From contig CM055111.1 in assembly GCA_029204225.1 (NCBI GenBank), positions 6,203,433-6,267,432 on the forward strand: DNA of 64,000 nt, in the 5' to 3' direction. Below, one piece after another: positions 1-9,791 of the stretch. This DNA comes from Diphasiastrum complanatum. Lineage: Eukaryota > Streptophyta > Lycopodiopsida > Lycopodiales > Lycopodiaceae. A program made the translations under genes and the position numbers. The notes beneath the pieces are model-generated. The model searched no databases. It had not been told where the DNA came from and saw nothing but the letters and a program-made list of their open reading frames with translations. The number at the start of each line of letters is the position of its first letter. Positions within the stretch are counted from its first letter, which is position 1.

Positions 1-494
1 AAGCAAAAGAGTGCATCAACCTCAGACGACGATGCTACTTAGTCCGACACTTCAGGCAGTGGACGAGCAACACCATTAGGTGACACTGGGACAATAGACG
101 ACCAAGAGGACGAACCAGCTAATCAGCTCCAGTGGTTCTACAACATGTTAGAGAAAGCCAAGAATTTAGTGGCTGATATCTATGATTTTGACAAATATAA
201 TCAGAAGACGATCCTGGACTTGATACAAGCAGAGAGAAAGTATCAAGACTCTCTCAAAGAGTCCTAGGAGAAGATCCTAACTGTTCCAACCATAGCCACC
301 ACAACAGTTGTTGCGCCAGCCATGGATGCTATGGATATTGATACTGGTGCTTCAAAGACGGCCATGGATACTGATGGAGCTGCTGCTGCTGATTCTTCAA
401 AGCCAGTATTTGCTTCAACATCCCAGAAGTAGAAGAGTGCATCAACTTCGGACGATGATGCTACTCATTCCGACACTTCAGGCAGTGGACGAGT
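1..494 (+). repeat. 68-bp direct repeat with 426-bp period (1-68 and 427-494)
   Basis: Bases 1-68 and 427-494 are near-identical (for example GAGTGCATCAAC, then GACACTTCAGGCAGTGGACG). The 426-bp period is a multiple of three, which suggests an in-frame duplication of a 142-residue module, cut short by the copia junction at about 497. Confidence 0.8.
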
Positions 495-496
495 AA
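1..496 (+). pseudogene. Decayed acidic low-complexity/helical ORF, probably of a retrotransposon
   Basis: Frame 1 reads through from the window edge to about 496 with only three interruptions, all TAG (40-42, 268-270, 430-432). The product is rich in Ser, Asp and Thr, has a central helical stretch (QLQWFYNMLEKAKNLVADIY, about residues 46-65) and then an Ala/Asp-rich part (MDAMDIDTGASKTAMDTDGA). The first 68 bases recur at 427-494, exactly 426 bases (142 codons) later, so the repeat preserves the frame. The ORF stops where minus-strand copia sequence begins at about 497. I recognise no catalytic domain. Its style (acidic, coiled-coil-like, MDxD motifs) resembles the extra region that follows pol in the gypsy element ending near 12,080, so a retroelement accessory or gag-like protein is my inference. 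It continues beyond the left edge of the window. Confidence 0.45.
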
Positions 497-1400
497 TTGA
501 ATGCTTCTAAGTTGTTCTTTATGAACATGACTCTGGTGAATCGGGAGAAGTCATCAATAAATGTAATAAAATATAGAGCTTGACCCAAAGAGGGTGTGCT
601 CATAGGGCCACATAAGTCACTGTGAATTAGTGACAGAATGGACTTCGCTCTTTTCGCTTGTCCTCTTGAAAATTTTGCTCTAGGTTGTTTCCCTAGTAGA
701 CAATTTTCACAGATAGTCTGATTAGCTGTAGAAACAACATTGATATTCATATCCTTGACCAATTTGTTATGATGCATGTACAAGATTGAACGCACGTTTA
801 AATGACCTAGTCTTTGATGCCAAACATGAGCATCAAAGTTACTCATAGAATGTGCATAATCGTGACTCAGAATATACAAATTTCCTTCTCTGTGTGCAGA
901 GAGGATTTCATTGGAGTTTCCATCAAAAATAGTACATCAACTAGCAGTAAACAAATATCTATAGCCTTGACCAGTAATCTTGCTAATAGATAATAGATTC
1001 TTTGTTAATTTGGGTACGTAAAGTGATGTCGTCAGGGAACTGCAGTCGAATGGAGCCTTGGCCTTCAACCTTGTGTGAACTTGAGTCGCCGAAGAAAATG
1101 TACTTTGAATCTGTTGCTGTGAGAGTAAAAAATAGGTTCTTACATGACATCATGTGCTGTGAAGCACCTGAATCAAGATACCATTGATAGGCATCACTAC
1201 TCGATTGATCTTGTACCATCAGCGCCTTGTACTCTTCTTGTGAATTTCTAACAGTGTCAGAACCTCCCTCTTGGTGTCAGAACCTCCCTCTTGGTGTTGC
1301 TGCATCTTCTTCCTTGTTTCATTGTGCTTGAGGATGTGACAATCCTTTATGTCGTGATTGGATTTTTTGCAATACCTGCAAAAGAGTTTGGTCTTAACTC
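497..1400 (-). mobile_element. Ty1/copia fragment: zinc knuckle, protease, start of integrase
   Basis: Read on the minus strand, this piece has the copia order. A gag CCHC zinc knuckle lies at 1380-1339 (CRYCKKSNHDIKDC). A retropepsin follows at 1219-983 with the active-site motif WYLDSGASQHM. The GAG-pre-integrase and integrase start lie at 879-497, with WHQRLGHLN, the zinc-binding CENCLLGK, and the first catalytic-Asp region HSDLCGPMSTPS followed by FIDDFSRFT. It breaks off in mid-integrase at about 497 against the acidic ORF. RT and RNase H are absent. A perfect 20-bp tandem duplication (1254-1293) between knuckle and protease shifts the frame. It differs in sequence from the copia fragment at 1.8-2.7 kb, so they are separate insertions. 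Confidence 0.85.
1254..1293. repeat. Perfect 20-bp tandem duplication inside copia
   Basis: GTGTCAGAACCTCCCTCTTG occurs at 1254-1273 and immediately again at 1274-1293. Because 20 is not a multiple of three, it breaks the gag-pol frame between the zinc knuckle and the protease. Confidence 0.9.
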
Positions 1401-1820
1401 AACAATCAACCCTGTACATATTAGCGCCTGTGAGTGAGTCAAGGACACACAAAATGGATGCATATAGTAATTGGAATGTTTAGATTTGCCAGTAGATGCC
1501 TTGAAATCTAGTTAAACATCTGGTTCATGTTCAGATAGATAGTTTTGACCAAGAATCAAAAGTTTTCATCATAAAGGCTCTTCTTTTATGTGCAGCATTG
1601 ACAGATGCTTCCACTCGTGGCTTCATAGCCTCCACATCCTAAAACTATGAGATATGTCATGGTAATTTGTTTAATCCACTAGTTTACTACAAACATTCAC
1701 GAAAATATATTATCATGAATTATTCATTGTTGCTTAGCAACTTTTATGATAATTTATTCTATTGCAAAATTATTATTCTTTGTTGTTTGTACTTGTACGT
1801 AAGCGAACGTGATTTTTTGA
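1401..1820. other. Spacer between two copia fragments
   Basis: AT-rich sequence of about 420 bases. The minus strand has a short open stretch near 1550-1640, but I recognise no motif in it. No LTR ends or primer site are visible. Confidence 0.5.
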
Positions 1821-2697
1821 TCAAAATATTGTGATTGATGTCATATCCAATGAACTGCAACCATAGACAATTCCCGTTAATCGGCCTATATCATATGGTA
1901 TGGAGGAATTGTTGACAAGTCCATCCACACCTTCAGAATCACCAAGTGGATGGCTAGAAAGAATGGGAGTTTGTTTGGATTTTGGATCATCATTAGTCCA
2001 GGAAATTTGGACTCGTCGAATTTCACATCTCTGCTCAAAACAATCTTCTTCGTGGTTGGATCGTAGAGTCTGTACACATGTTCCATTCGAGTAGCCAACC
2101 ATGATTGTTTGCTCAGATTTGTCATCAAGCTTGTTTCTCTTTTCCTTTGGAATGTGCTTGTATGATGCACATCCAAACACTCGTACGTATGACATATCAG
2201 GCTTTCTGCCTGTCCACATTTCGTATGGTGTTTTGTTCTCCAGTGCTGTTATTGTAGATCTGTTCTGCAGGTGTACAGCTGCAGCTATTGCCTCGGCCCA
2301 GAATTGACTTGCCCCCTGTGCCATCATGCATCTGGCTCCTTCAACTAGCGTTTTGTTTTTTCTTTCTGTCACACCGTTGTATTCTAGTGTGTATGTAGGA
2401 GTGAACTGGTGTTCGATCCCCTGTTCTTCGCAGAATCTTGAGAATTCTGTGCTTTTGTATTCACCTCCATTGTCAGATCTAAGGATCTATATCTTTTTCA
2501 AGGTGTGTCATTTTACAAATGCCACGAACTTCATGAAAGAATCAAATACATCAGATTTTTCTTCAAGTAGTAGATCGTGGTCATTCGGTTGTAATCATCT
2601 ATGAACGTTAGAAAATATCTCGAACCTGAGAGCAAATCTGTTTTCATCAGTCCACACACATCAGAGTGGACGAGCTCAAATATGTAACGATGTTTAT
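1821..2697 (-). mobile_element. Ty1/copia integrase core and RT-linker fragment
   Basis: On the minus strand the fragment starts near 2697 with HSDVCGLMKTD and FLTFIDDYNRMT (integrase core). It continues through ERKNKTLVEGARCMMAQ and FWAEAIAAAVHLQNRS to the conserved GRKPDMSYVRVFGC segment. A frameshift near 2090 moves the reading to VYRLYDPTTKKIVLSRDVKF, the linker before RT. It ends at about 1880 and RT is missing. It belongs to the same family as the minus-strand copia at 16.8-19.0 kb (shared TPYEMWTGRKPD and KLDDKSEQTIMVGYS), so the window holds two copies of that family in the same orientation about 15 kb apart. Confidence 0.85.
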
Positions 2698-3094
2698 CAA
2701 TAATTTAGTGATGCTTATGAAGTTTTTTTTTACCAATTATTGGATTTTTGGACAATATTTTAGATTGATCCTTAGATTTGTAGACAATGCTGATGAGTAC
2801 TACGGTGACATTGTACATTGCACGCAACTCGTTGAATAAATATTTATTACTAAGGAAGCGGACCCTAGGCGTAAACGCGCGTATGGACGTGAACGCGCTC
2901 GGGGCACGACCAGGGTGGACGTGTCCAGACGCAAAAAAAAAAATTCAAAAACAAAAAAAATATATGCAGGCCCCTCCCCACTCGTTTTCACATGCCCAAA
3001 GGCAATTAAAATTAATTTTCCTCTCCCTACCCCCTCCCCCCCCCCTCCCTAGCTGTAAAATCAGTTTTTAAATTTTTACAAAAAAAATGGTAAT

Positions 3095-3387
3095 GCCTCA
3101 CAGAACGTAATCTGTGGGGCAAAAAAAATTTTGACAAATTTTTTTTTACAGGCACCTTCCGGACACCGGAATGTGCACGTAAAAAATTTACGTTTTTTAC
3201 ATGCACCTTCCGCTTGGAAGGTGCGTGTAAAAACAAATTATGTCAAAAAATAAAAATAAAAAATGTAAAAACGGAATTCACGGAAGGGAAGGGCCGGCTC
3301 CTCGGCCCTTCCGCCCACGAAAGACCGTGCGCCCTCGGGCCTCTGCCCTCGGGCGCACAGTCTTCTAGGTTGGAAGGGCCTCGGAGC
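3095..3387. repeat. Four consecutive hairpins (inverted repeats)
   Basis: Four inverted repeats sit head to tail, separated by A/T runs. (1) Arms 3095-3104 and 3111-3120 (GCCTCACAGA), one mismatch. (2) Arms 3142-3162 and 3166-3186, 18 of 21 pairs, 3-base loop. (3) Arms 3194-3211 and 3216-3233 around loop GCTT, one mismatch; each arm holds GCACCTTCC. (4) Compound: outer arms 3297-3312 and 3372-3387, inner arms 3321-3334 and 3351-3364. Hairpins 2 and 3 share the GCACCTTCC core. No ORF of substance runs through them. They may be part of a foldback-type or non-autonomous element; I cannot assign a family. Confidence 0.8.
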
Positions 3388-3399
3388 AGGACCATCCCC

Positions 3400-4439
3400 C
3401 CCCCACCACCCACCACCCCCTCGGGAATTATTTATCATGGAATATTTGGCAACTACCTGTCCCCTCAAGTTAAAAAAAAATGAAGAAGGTACAAGAATAA
3501 TCTGCAAAAAACCTACCCACTGCCCATGCCTCCCATAATTGAGATACCATCAAACGAGCTTGAAAGAGCAAACAATTTGTATTTTCGACAAGAGAACTCT
3601 CTCCCACTCTCTCAAACGTGTGTGAGTGTGTTTATGCATATATGACTAAGAGATTCCTATATCACAACTAGATGGTTTTGAGATTTGGCAGAGGAGGATA
3701 CAAATCTTAGAGCAGATTATGCCAAGGCTTCCAAATTTTTTTGGCAATGAGCCAAAAAAGGCTATTGTTACTAAAGCAAAGCTTCAAAGCTAAAGTAACA
3801 TCGAAAGAATAGATTGAGTCGCATAGAAAAATGTTGGACATAGAGCTCTTGGAGTAGGCAAACTTCAAGCTCAACTGAAGTCCTTCAATTCTAGGTCATC
3901 CAACTCTCCTAATAGAGATTTGCCCTCCTCAACAGACAAATCTTGGATCTACCAACAAAGTGCACAGTCTAATTGACAAAGGCTGAGAAACTCGAACTCA
4001 AATTTGAAACCGAACTCAAAACATTTTTATTCTTGTTCAAACTCGAATTCAAACTTGAAACTCAAACTCGAAACTATTTCAACAGATAAACTGTCTCGAA
4101 CAATAAATTGTCTTGATAGATAAACTGTCTCGAACAATAACCTAAAAACAACAAGGTAGCAAGAGATGTATACAGAAGAATCAGAATCAGAATTATAAAA
4201 ATTCAATTGATGAAAGTTTACAACAGATGATTTTATCAGTTGTTTTTGATTATCTAAATATGTCTATCACACTCACACATATGTCTCATATATCTGCAAG
4301 CTTTATTCAATCAAAGTAGAAACTGCTCTATTAGTACATAGACTAGAATCAGACATGATTGAAGACACTAATATTAATTTGATTTATTCAAACTTTCATC
4401 GTGTTCTCTAAAGGAGAATTCCTAGTATTTTTTCTATAG
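3400..4439. other. AT-rich region, probably including the 5' LTR of the following copia
   Basis: No coding sequence. A copia primer site begins at 4440, so the bases just upstream should be the 3' end of its 5' LTR, but with no second LTR copy I cannot set the LTR start. The stretch 3985-4140 is rich in ACTCGAA/ACTCAAA repeats. Confidence 0.4.
4084..4140. repeat. 23-bp direct repeat, 11 bp apart
   Basis: A 23-bp sequence containing AAACTGTCTCGAACAATAA occurs at 4084-4106 and 4118-4140, both copies identical, in the presumed LTR region upstream of the copia primer site. Confidence 0.85.
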
Positions 4440-4452
4440 TGGTATCAGAGCC
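4440..4452 (+). promoter_or_regulatory. Copia primer-binding site (initiator Met tRNA)
   Basis: TGGTATCAGAGCC matches the complement of the 3' end of plant initiator methionine tRNA, the usual copia minus-strand primer. It marks the boundary between the 5' LTR and the internal region of the plus-strand element whose gag starts at 4498. Confidence 0.85.
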
Positions 4453-4497
4453 TCACATCCATCAGTTGCCGAATCTGGAGCTTATTCGGAAGATTAG

Positions 4498-5080
4498 ATG
4501 ACGTCTTCAATCAACAACATTTAGTCTAAGATCAGTACGATCTTGGATACAGAAGGTTCGAATTATTTAGTCTGGAAGTTAAAGACTTCACTCATATTGA
4601 AGGGCGAAAGTCTTTGGCAATGGGTAGAATCAACATAAGAGAAGCCAATTACTCCTGACAAAGAACTTTGTGAATGGAAGGAGAAAAATGACAAAGCTAT
4701 AACAATTATTGTGTCTTCAGTGAATGACAACATAATGCTAGATCTTTCATCAACTTTGAACGCGAAAGAAATGTGGAAAGAATTGCAAACCAAGAATGAG
4801 ACTTGATCTCGTAATCAAATCATGTTCTTGGAAGACCATTGACTTACCTACAATGGGATGGCAAAGATCTGACCACTTTCATACGAAAGATAAAGGATTT
4901 GTTTATTTCTTTGCAGAATTCCAGTACCGAAAATGCAATCTCAAAGGAAAAACAGCTTAGCTATTTTCTTCGAGCCCTACCCAGGTCATTCCACACAACC
5001 CAAACTTTACTAAAGAAAGAATCGTTTATCCCACTTCAGAAGGCGATAGCCTATCCACACCTCGTGGGGTGTCTTGTCTG
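4498..5080 (+). pseudogene. Copia gag (UBN2-type), decayed
   Basis: The ATG at 4498 lies 46 bases after the primer site. The product has the copia gag pattern: SNYLVWKLKTSLILKGESLW, then ITIIVSSVNDNIMLDLSSTL and NAKEMWKELQTKNE. In-frame stops occur at 4522-4524 (TAG), 4636-4638 (TAA) and 4804-4806 (TGA, where SR follows). A frameshift near 4835 moves the reading to DLTTFIRKIKDLFISLQNSS, ending at LKKESFIPLQKAIA near 5050. Zinc knuckle, protease and integrase are absent: RT follows directly. Gag would form the virus-like particle, but this copy cannot make it intact. Confidence 0.8.
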
Positions 5081-5103
5081 AGAGGGCCTTGGTCGAACAT
5101 CTG

Positions 5104-6085
5104 TTCTGGACGTAGGCATCAACTATGAGGAGACATTTGCGCCAATATGTAAGTGGAATACTTTGTGTCTACTTGTTGCTTTAGCTTCACATTTCGGTTG
5201 GCCTTTGCATCAGATGGATGTGAAATCTACTTTTCTAAATGGAGAGTTAGAAGAAGAGGTGTTCATGGATCAACCTGAAGGCTTTGTAGCGAAAGGACAG
5301 GAGAATACAATATTCGCTTGAAGAAAGCGCTTTATGGTCTTAAACAGGCACCACGTGCGTGGTATAGCAGGATTGATGCCTACTTTCGTTCAAAGGGAAT
5401 GGTGAGAACACATTCTAATCCAAATCTGTATGTCTTATGCTTTGATGGTATGGTTGCTTTGATTGCTCTTTATGTTGATGACCTGATTATTACAGGAAAT
5501 AATCAAGAGATGATAGACATGATCAAGAAAGACCTCATGGAACAATTCGAGATGGCAGACCTTAGTCTGATGTATTATTGCCTTGGAGTAGAGGTGTGGC
5601 AAAAAGACACGAAGTGGGTTTAACACAGGTGAAGTATGTCAAAGAGCTGCTACACAGGTTTAGATTGCAGGATTGCAAACCAGTGAATACTCCTATTGAA
5701 CCAGGTAAAAAGCTTCTAAGCTTGATGAGTCACAGTCATTTGATGCTACGCTGTATAGGCAATTAGTAGGGAGCTTGATTTACCTTATCACGTCTAGACC
5801 AGATATATGCTATGTTGTTGGTATTGTAAGTCAGTTTATGGCAGCACCTACGGAAACGCATTAGAAGGCAGCTAAGCGCATTTTACGTTATGTAAAAGGC
5901 ACTTCAGATTATGGCTTGATTTACAGGAAGCATGAGGGTTTACTTGAGTTGTGTGACTATGTGGATGCGGATTGGGGAGGTGACTATGATGATCGTAGAT
6001 CCACCACAGGGTATGTATTCTAGCTTTGTGACAGTTGCTTTTCCTGGTCTAGTAAGAAGCAAAGTACAATTGTTCTATGGAATAT
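5104..6085 (+). pseudogene. Copia reverse transcriptase and RNase H, joined directly to gag
   Basis: RT opens inside the palm at GINYEETFAPICKW, then MDVKSTFLNGELEEEVFMDQ, KKALYGLKQAPRAW and the catalytic YVDD at 5471-5482. RNase H follows with [37 protein letters not shown] and the [17 protein letters not shown] block near 5960-6010. Frameshifts lie near 5305 and 5600. TAG stops replace the expected Trp (before KAAKRILRY) and Gln (after STTGYVF). No protease or integrase lies between gag and RT, so this is an internal-deletion derivative with the junction at 5055-5110. The 3' end runs into gypsy sequence near 6085-6160 with no visible 3' LTR. Confidence 0.85.
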
Positions 6086-6163
6086 ATCTAGCAGATCTGA
6101 TCTGAGATAGTATTTGATTGAAAAGATCCAATCTCATTGTTTGCTTGATCTAAGTTTATAAAG

Positions 6164-7080
6164 ATGGCTGCCCCTGGAGCCGCTCCTGGAGGTGCTCCTC
6201 AGGAAGTCAATCCAATTATTGTTAGAAGAGCACCCCGTTTGCTGATCATGAGACTGCTTTTTGCAACTTCAACCCTCGGATAATTCAGCAATGATATTCC
6301 CAAATGGGATATCGAGAACCGTAGTATGGAGGAAATCCAGCAGCTAGACCTTGACAATCTGCCCCCTTGGATACCCTGAACGTTTAGCCTTACCTGCCCC
6401 ACCAAAACACTCCGCCTTTCCTGCCAATTTGATGGAACTAGAACCTTACGGAAGTGCTGAGCAATGGAACTATGGTACTGATCAAGAAGGTGGATCTTCA
6501 TAACAGTACGCTATTTATGCTGCCGCTCAACAACAAGCCTCTAGGAATTGGACCAGAGCACCACTTGGATGCTTTGCATGTGGAGAAAATCACAGAGTTG
6601 CAGAATGTCCAAATAAAGAAAAATTCGTACCATTATGTCGTGACTGTGGTAATGGGCATTGCTATAAAGACTGTCCAGCAAGACCGAAGCCACCACCAGC
6701 TATAGCACCTTTAAATTCGATAACAATCAAGCGAAGACCAGTAGCTCAGAATAAACCAAGTGTACCCTTGATGGTGGTCACCAGAGCACAGTAGCAGAAA
6801 GAACCAGTAGCGGATCCAGTACCTGTTGATTCTATACCGTTAACTGATATACCAACAGCATCTAGAGTCTAACCATATCTTCATGCAGAAAAAAGAAGAT
6901 ATCAGGATATGAGGCAGTGGATTAAACATCTGCAAGAAGAAGAGGAGCTTGAAGCTGCAAAAGCAACAGCCGAAGTTCATTCTTCACCATTGCAGCCACC
7001 AAGAAATTCACGTACAGATATGAATGATCAGTTGCATCATCATGAAGAACCCTTCAAGATGATTGAACCATAAGCACCGC
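6164..7080 (+). pseudogene. Gypsy gag with two zinc knuckles
   Basis: The likely start is the ATG at 6164 (MAAPGAAPGGAPQEVNPIIV). The frame is lost within about 40 codons and much of the capsid region seems deleted. Two nucleocapsid knuckles are clear: CFACGENHRVAECP at 6570-6611 (CX2CX4HX4C) and CRDCGNGHCYKDC at 6636-6674 (CX2CX3HX4C). The following Pro-rich and Glu-rich stretch has stops at 6792-6794 (TAG after TRAQ), near 6870 (TAA) and near 7071 (TAA), each one C-to-T step from a Gln codon. Gag normally packages the RNA; this copy is not functional. Confidence 0.75.
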
Positions 7081-7094
7081 AAACAGAACTGCTC

Positions 7095-7835
7095 ATGAAT
7101 ATTTTGTCTAGTGAAATCAATATTCCATTGGGAGAGTTCCTGAAGTTGGTGCCAAAAGCAAAAGAAGTCTTAGCGCAAAAGTTAGCTCAAGAAGAACCAA
7201 AAGTCCATCAGGAGCCACTTTTTTGTGCTGGATTTGAAGAATCTAATGAAGTACTCCATGTTGGAGCCGCTTGGGAAAGTGAACAAAAGAATATCACTCT
7301 GCCAATACAGCATAGACAATTTTCTAAGGAAGTAGCTATGATAGATGGCAGTTCAGGAGTTAACCTGATTTCCACAAAGCTATGGGCAAAATGGGGCCTT
7401 ACAAAGCTAGCTGATCAAACGACAGTTCGTCCACGAGAAATGGTTGAAGATATACTTGTCAGAATTGCGAAAGTACAGTTTGTCGTTACTTTCGTAGTAA
7501 TGGACTTACCAGAAGTGCCAAATGTCTACCGAGTTCTATTGGGACGTCCATGGTTACGAGTTGCGCAAGTAGTTCATAACTGGGGTACCAGAAAAATCAC
7601 TTTTGAAAATTGTGAACGTGCAGTTAAAGTTGATCCTACAACTTGGACTATCAAACCAGTGATTCAAAAAGAAGATGATGATTTGTCAACAACGGATCAT
7701 ACTTGTGACCGTTCAGAGAAAAATTTGGGAGTTCACTACGATTCTCAAACGGATACTGTCAACTGGAATGAAGCTCTTGCAATGTTGATTGTACAGCAGA
7801 ATATATGTGTCAAGAAGATAGTCAATCAGATTTGA
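7095..7835 (+). pseudogene. Gypsy protease region
   Basis: A 246-codon open stretch covering the retropepsin. The active-site Asp is in AMIDGSSGVNLISTKLW (GAT at 7344-7346), a variant of the DGGSGVN form seen in plant gypsy proteases, and the second conserved strand is YRVLLGRPWLR. An acidic tail follows (DDDLSTTDHTCDR, then LGVHYDSQTDTVNWN). It continues through a frameshift near 7805 into the linker. This is the best preserved part of the element. The same segment in the minus-strand relative at about 46.9 kb is deleted right at the active site. Confidence 0.8.
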
Positions 7836-8581
7836 GCGAGATTTTCTTATTAGATCAAACTTTGGATACACCAATCATGTTTTCATTGAATGTATTGAAT
7901 GTAGCCTGGATATCAACGGAACCTTTACCAGATTCGATTGAAGATGATCTCATACCTGTGAGTCATGCCTTGACTTATGATGACAATGCAGAACTTACGG
8001 ATGAGCAGATTCTCAATCAAATGGATCTAACCAGATTTGGAGTACGTAATGTTCTTGATGAACCAACAATAAAGCCGCCTAAAGTAGTTATATTGAAGGA
8101 AGATAGGATCACATGATTGATGACAAAGAAACAAGCTAAGCAACATTATAATACGGTCCTGAAATGGGAAAATCCTCCTTAAAAGATTGATTCAAATAAT
8201 GTGCCACCCTTACTAGATAAAGGCAAAGGAAAAATCGAGGGTGATTCTACAAGTCAGAATTTTAGCAAGACATCATCGTCTCGGAAGTCATCACCTCCAC
8301 GATCAATTCCTGCTAAGAAGGCTAAGCGAAGATCCAAGACAAGTCCTTTTGAAAAGGAACAAACAGATATAGTCCAAAATGGTATGCCCGTGCATTTTAA
8401 ACGTTATACATTGGATGATGTGGTTATCATATTACCTAAAGCGCATCGTGAACCTGAAGAACACGTGCCAGAATCGAAAGAGGTTTACGATGGCCCAGCT
8501 AGGACACAGCCAATGAATCTTGCTGAACTAGGAGAACTGAAAAAGATTGTACAAACTGGATCACAACTTACTGTTGAATAG
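7805..8581 (+). pseudogene. Gypsy protease-RT linker
   Basis: Two open stretches (7805-8116 and 8201-8581) bridge protease and RT. The first is acidic (ISTEPLPDSIEDDLIPVSHA). The second begins LDKGKGK and is Ser/Lys-rich with a nuclear-localisation-like run (SIPAKKAKRRSKTSPFEKE). The second stretch ends at TAG 8579-8581, where the minus-strand relative has Gln (LTEQFQAL against TVE-stop-YQAL). The role of the linker is unknown. It is shared with the 45.2-47.2 kb copy, so it is a family trait and not debris. Confidence 0.7.
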
Positions 8582-9200
8582 TATCAAGCACTCTGCATGT
8601 TACTTATTAAGTATCAAGATTGCTTTGCATGGAAATTGCACCTGTCGATCGTCACAAAATCGCTTTTGCAACAGAATGGGGCACCTATGCTTACAAAGTA
8701 ATGTCGTTTGGACTCTGTAATGCACCAAGTTCGTTCCAAAGAGTAATGCAATTTGCTTTTAAAGATTATCTAAAGAAATTCCTTGAAATTTACTTGATGA
8801 CCTGGGAGTCCATAGTACAGATATAGACCACTTGGATCGATTGGAGAAAGTATTTGAAAGATGCTGCAAATATCAGATTTCTCTAAATCCAGAAAAGTGC
8901 TAAATCTGGGTTTCCCATGGAGTTGTGCTTGGACATGTGATATCGAGACATGGTATTGCCACTAATTATTCTAAGATCAAGACTATTGTGGACTTGCCAC
9001 CGCCAACAACGATTCGTGGAGTTTATGTGTTTGTGGGTCATGTGAACTACTATCGAATTTTAATTATCTTCTTTGCGGATTTAGCACGACCTATGTACAA
9101 ACTGACTATTGTTCCTATTTGGACATTAGAGGCATTAGAAGCCTTTGAAAAGTTTAAAAAAACATTAACTTCAGCACCAATACTGCGTTCTCTAGATTAG
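8582..9200 (+). pseudogene. Gypsy reverse transcriptase, internally deleted and frameshifted at YxDD
   Basis: RT begins with YQALCMLLIKYQDCFAW and then jumps at about 8628 to EIAPVDRHKIAFATEWGTYA. The minus-strand relative has more than 100 residues in between, including motif A, so this copy lacks the first catalytic Asp region. Motif B is present (SFGLCNAPSSFQRVM). At the catalytic box, TAC 8791-8793 is followed by only TT before GATGAC (8796-8801): one base is missing from the x codon of YxDD. After the shift the reading DDLGVHSTDIDHLDRLEKVF is normal, through GHVISRHGIATNYSKIK to the connection. A TAG at 9198-9200 comes just before RNase H. Confidence 0.85.
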
Positions 9201-9580
9201 ACGATAGAATTTCATGTTCATACGGATGCCTCAAAATACGTCATTGGATCAGTTTTGACGCAGCCAGGTGATTAAAAGAAGGATTATCGTATATGATTTG
9301 CAAGCAGACAACTTACAGATCCGGAGAAGAATTATTCAACAACAGAACGTAAAGCGTTAGCCATAATTTTTTCTGTTCGAGAATTTCGTCACTACCTCAT
9401 GGAAACACACTTTGCATTTTATACGGATCATCAGCCGTTACTTTACTTGGTAAACAAGACGTGCAATACTGGACGTATTGCAAGATGGTTATTGTTATTG
9501 ACTGAATTTGACTTTCGAATTGTGGTTCGAAAGGGGAAGCAACATGATCACATTTCACAAATTGAATCCGCACCAGTTAA
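9201..9580 (+). pseudogene. Gypsy RNase H domain
   Basis: Directly after RT the frame reads FHVHTDASKYVIGSVLTQPG (catalytic Asp in HTDAS), FASRQLTDPEKNYSTTERKA, then FSVREFRHYLMETHFAFYTD, DHQPLLYLV and RIARWLLLLTEFDFRI, the standard gypsy RNase H sequence. Stops occur where family context expects Gln (QPGD-stop-KKDY) and Arg or Cys (before FASRQL). RNase H would remove the RNA strand during reverse transcription. The tail 9580-9790 is the tether to integrase (LYRRGSDNIL, then TGA at 9789-9791 where relatives have Arg). Confidence 0.85.
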
Positions 9581-9791
9581 CACTGAAGTGGATGATGAAC
9601 TACTAGATGCTGCATTATTCTATGTTGAAGAAGTACCTGAGTGGGCAGCGGATATTGTTGAGTACTTGATGCTAGAACAACCGAATGACTCCTTGACAAA
9701 AGTACAAAAGAGACAATCGATTCATAAGGCTCAACCTTATCAATTGATTGTAGGACAATTGTATCGTCGTGGATCAGACAATATTCTATGA

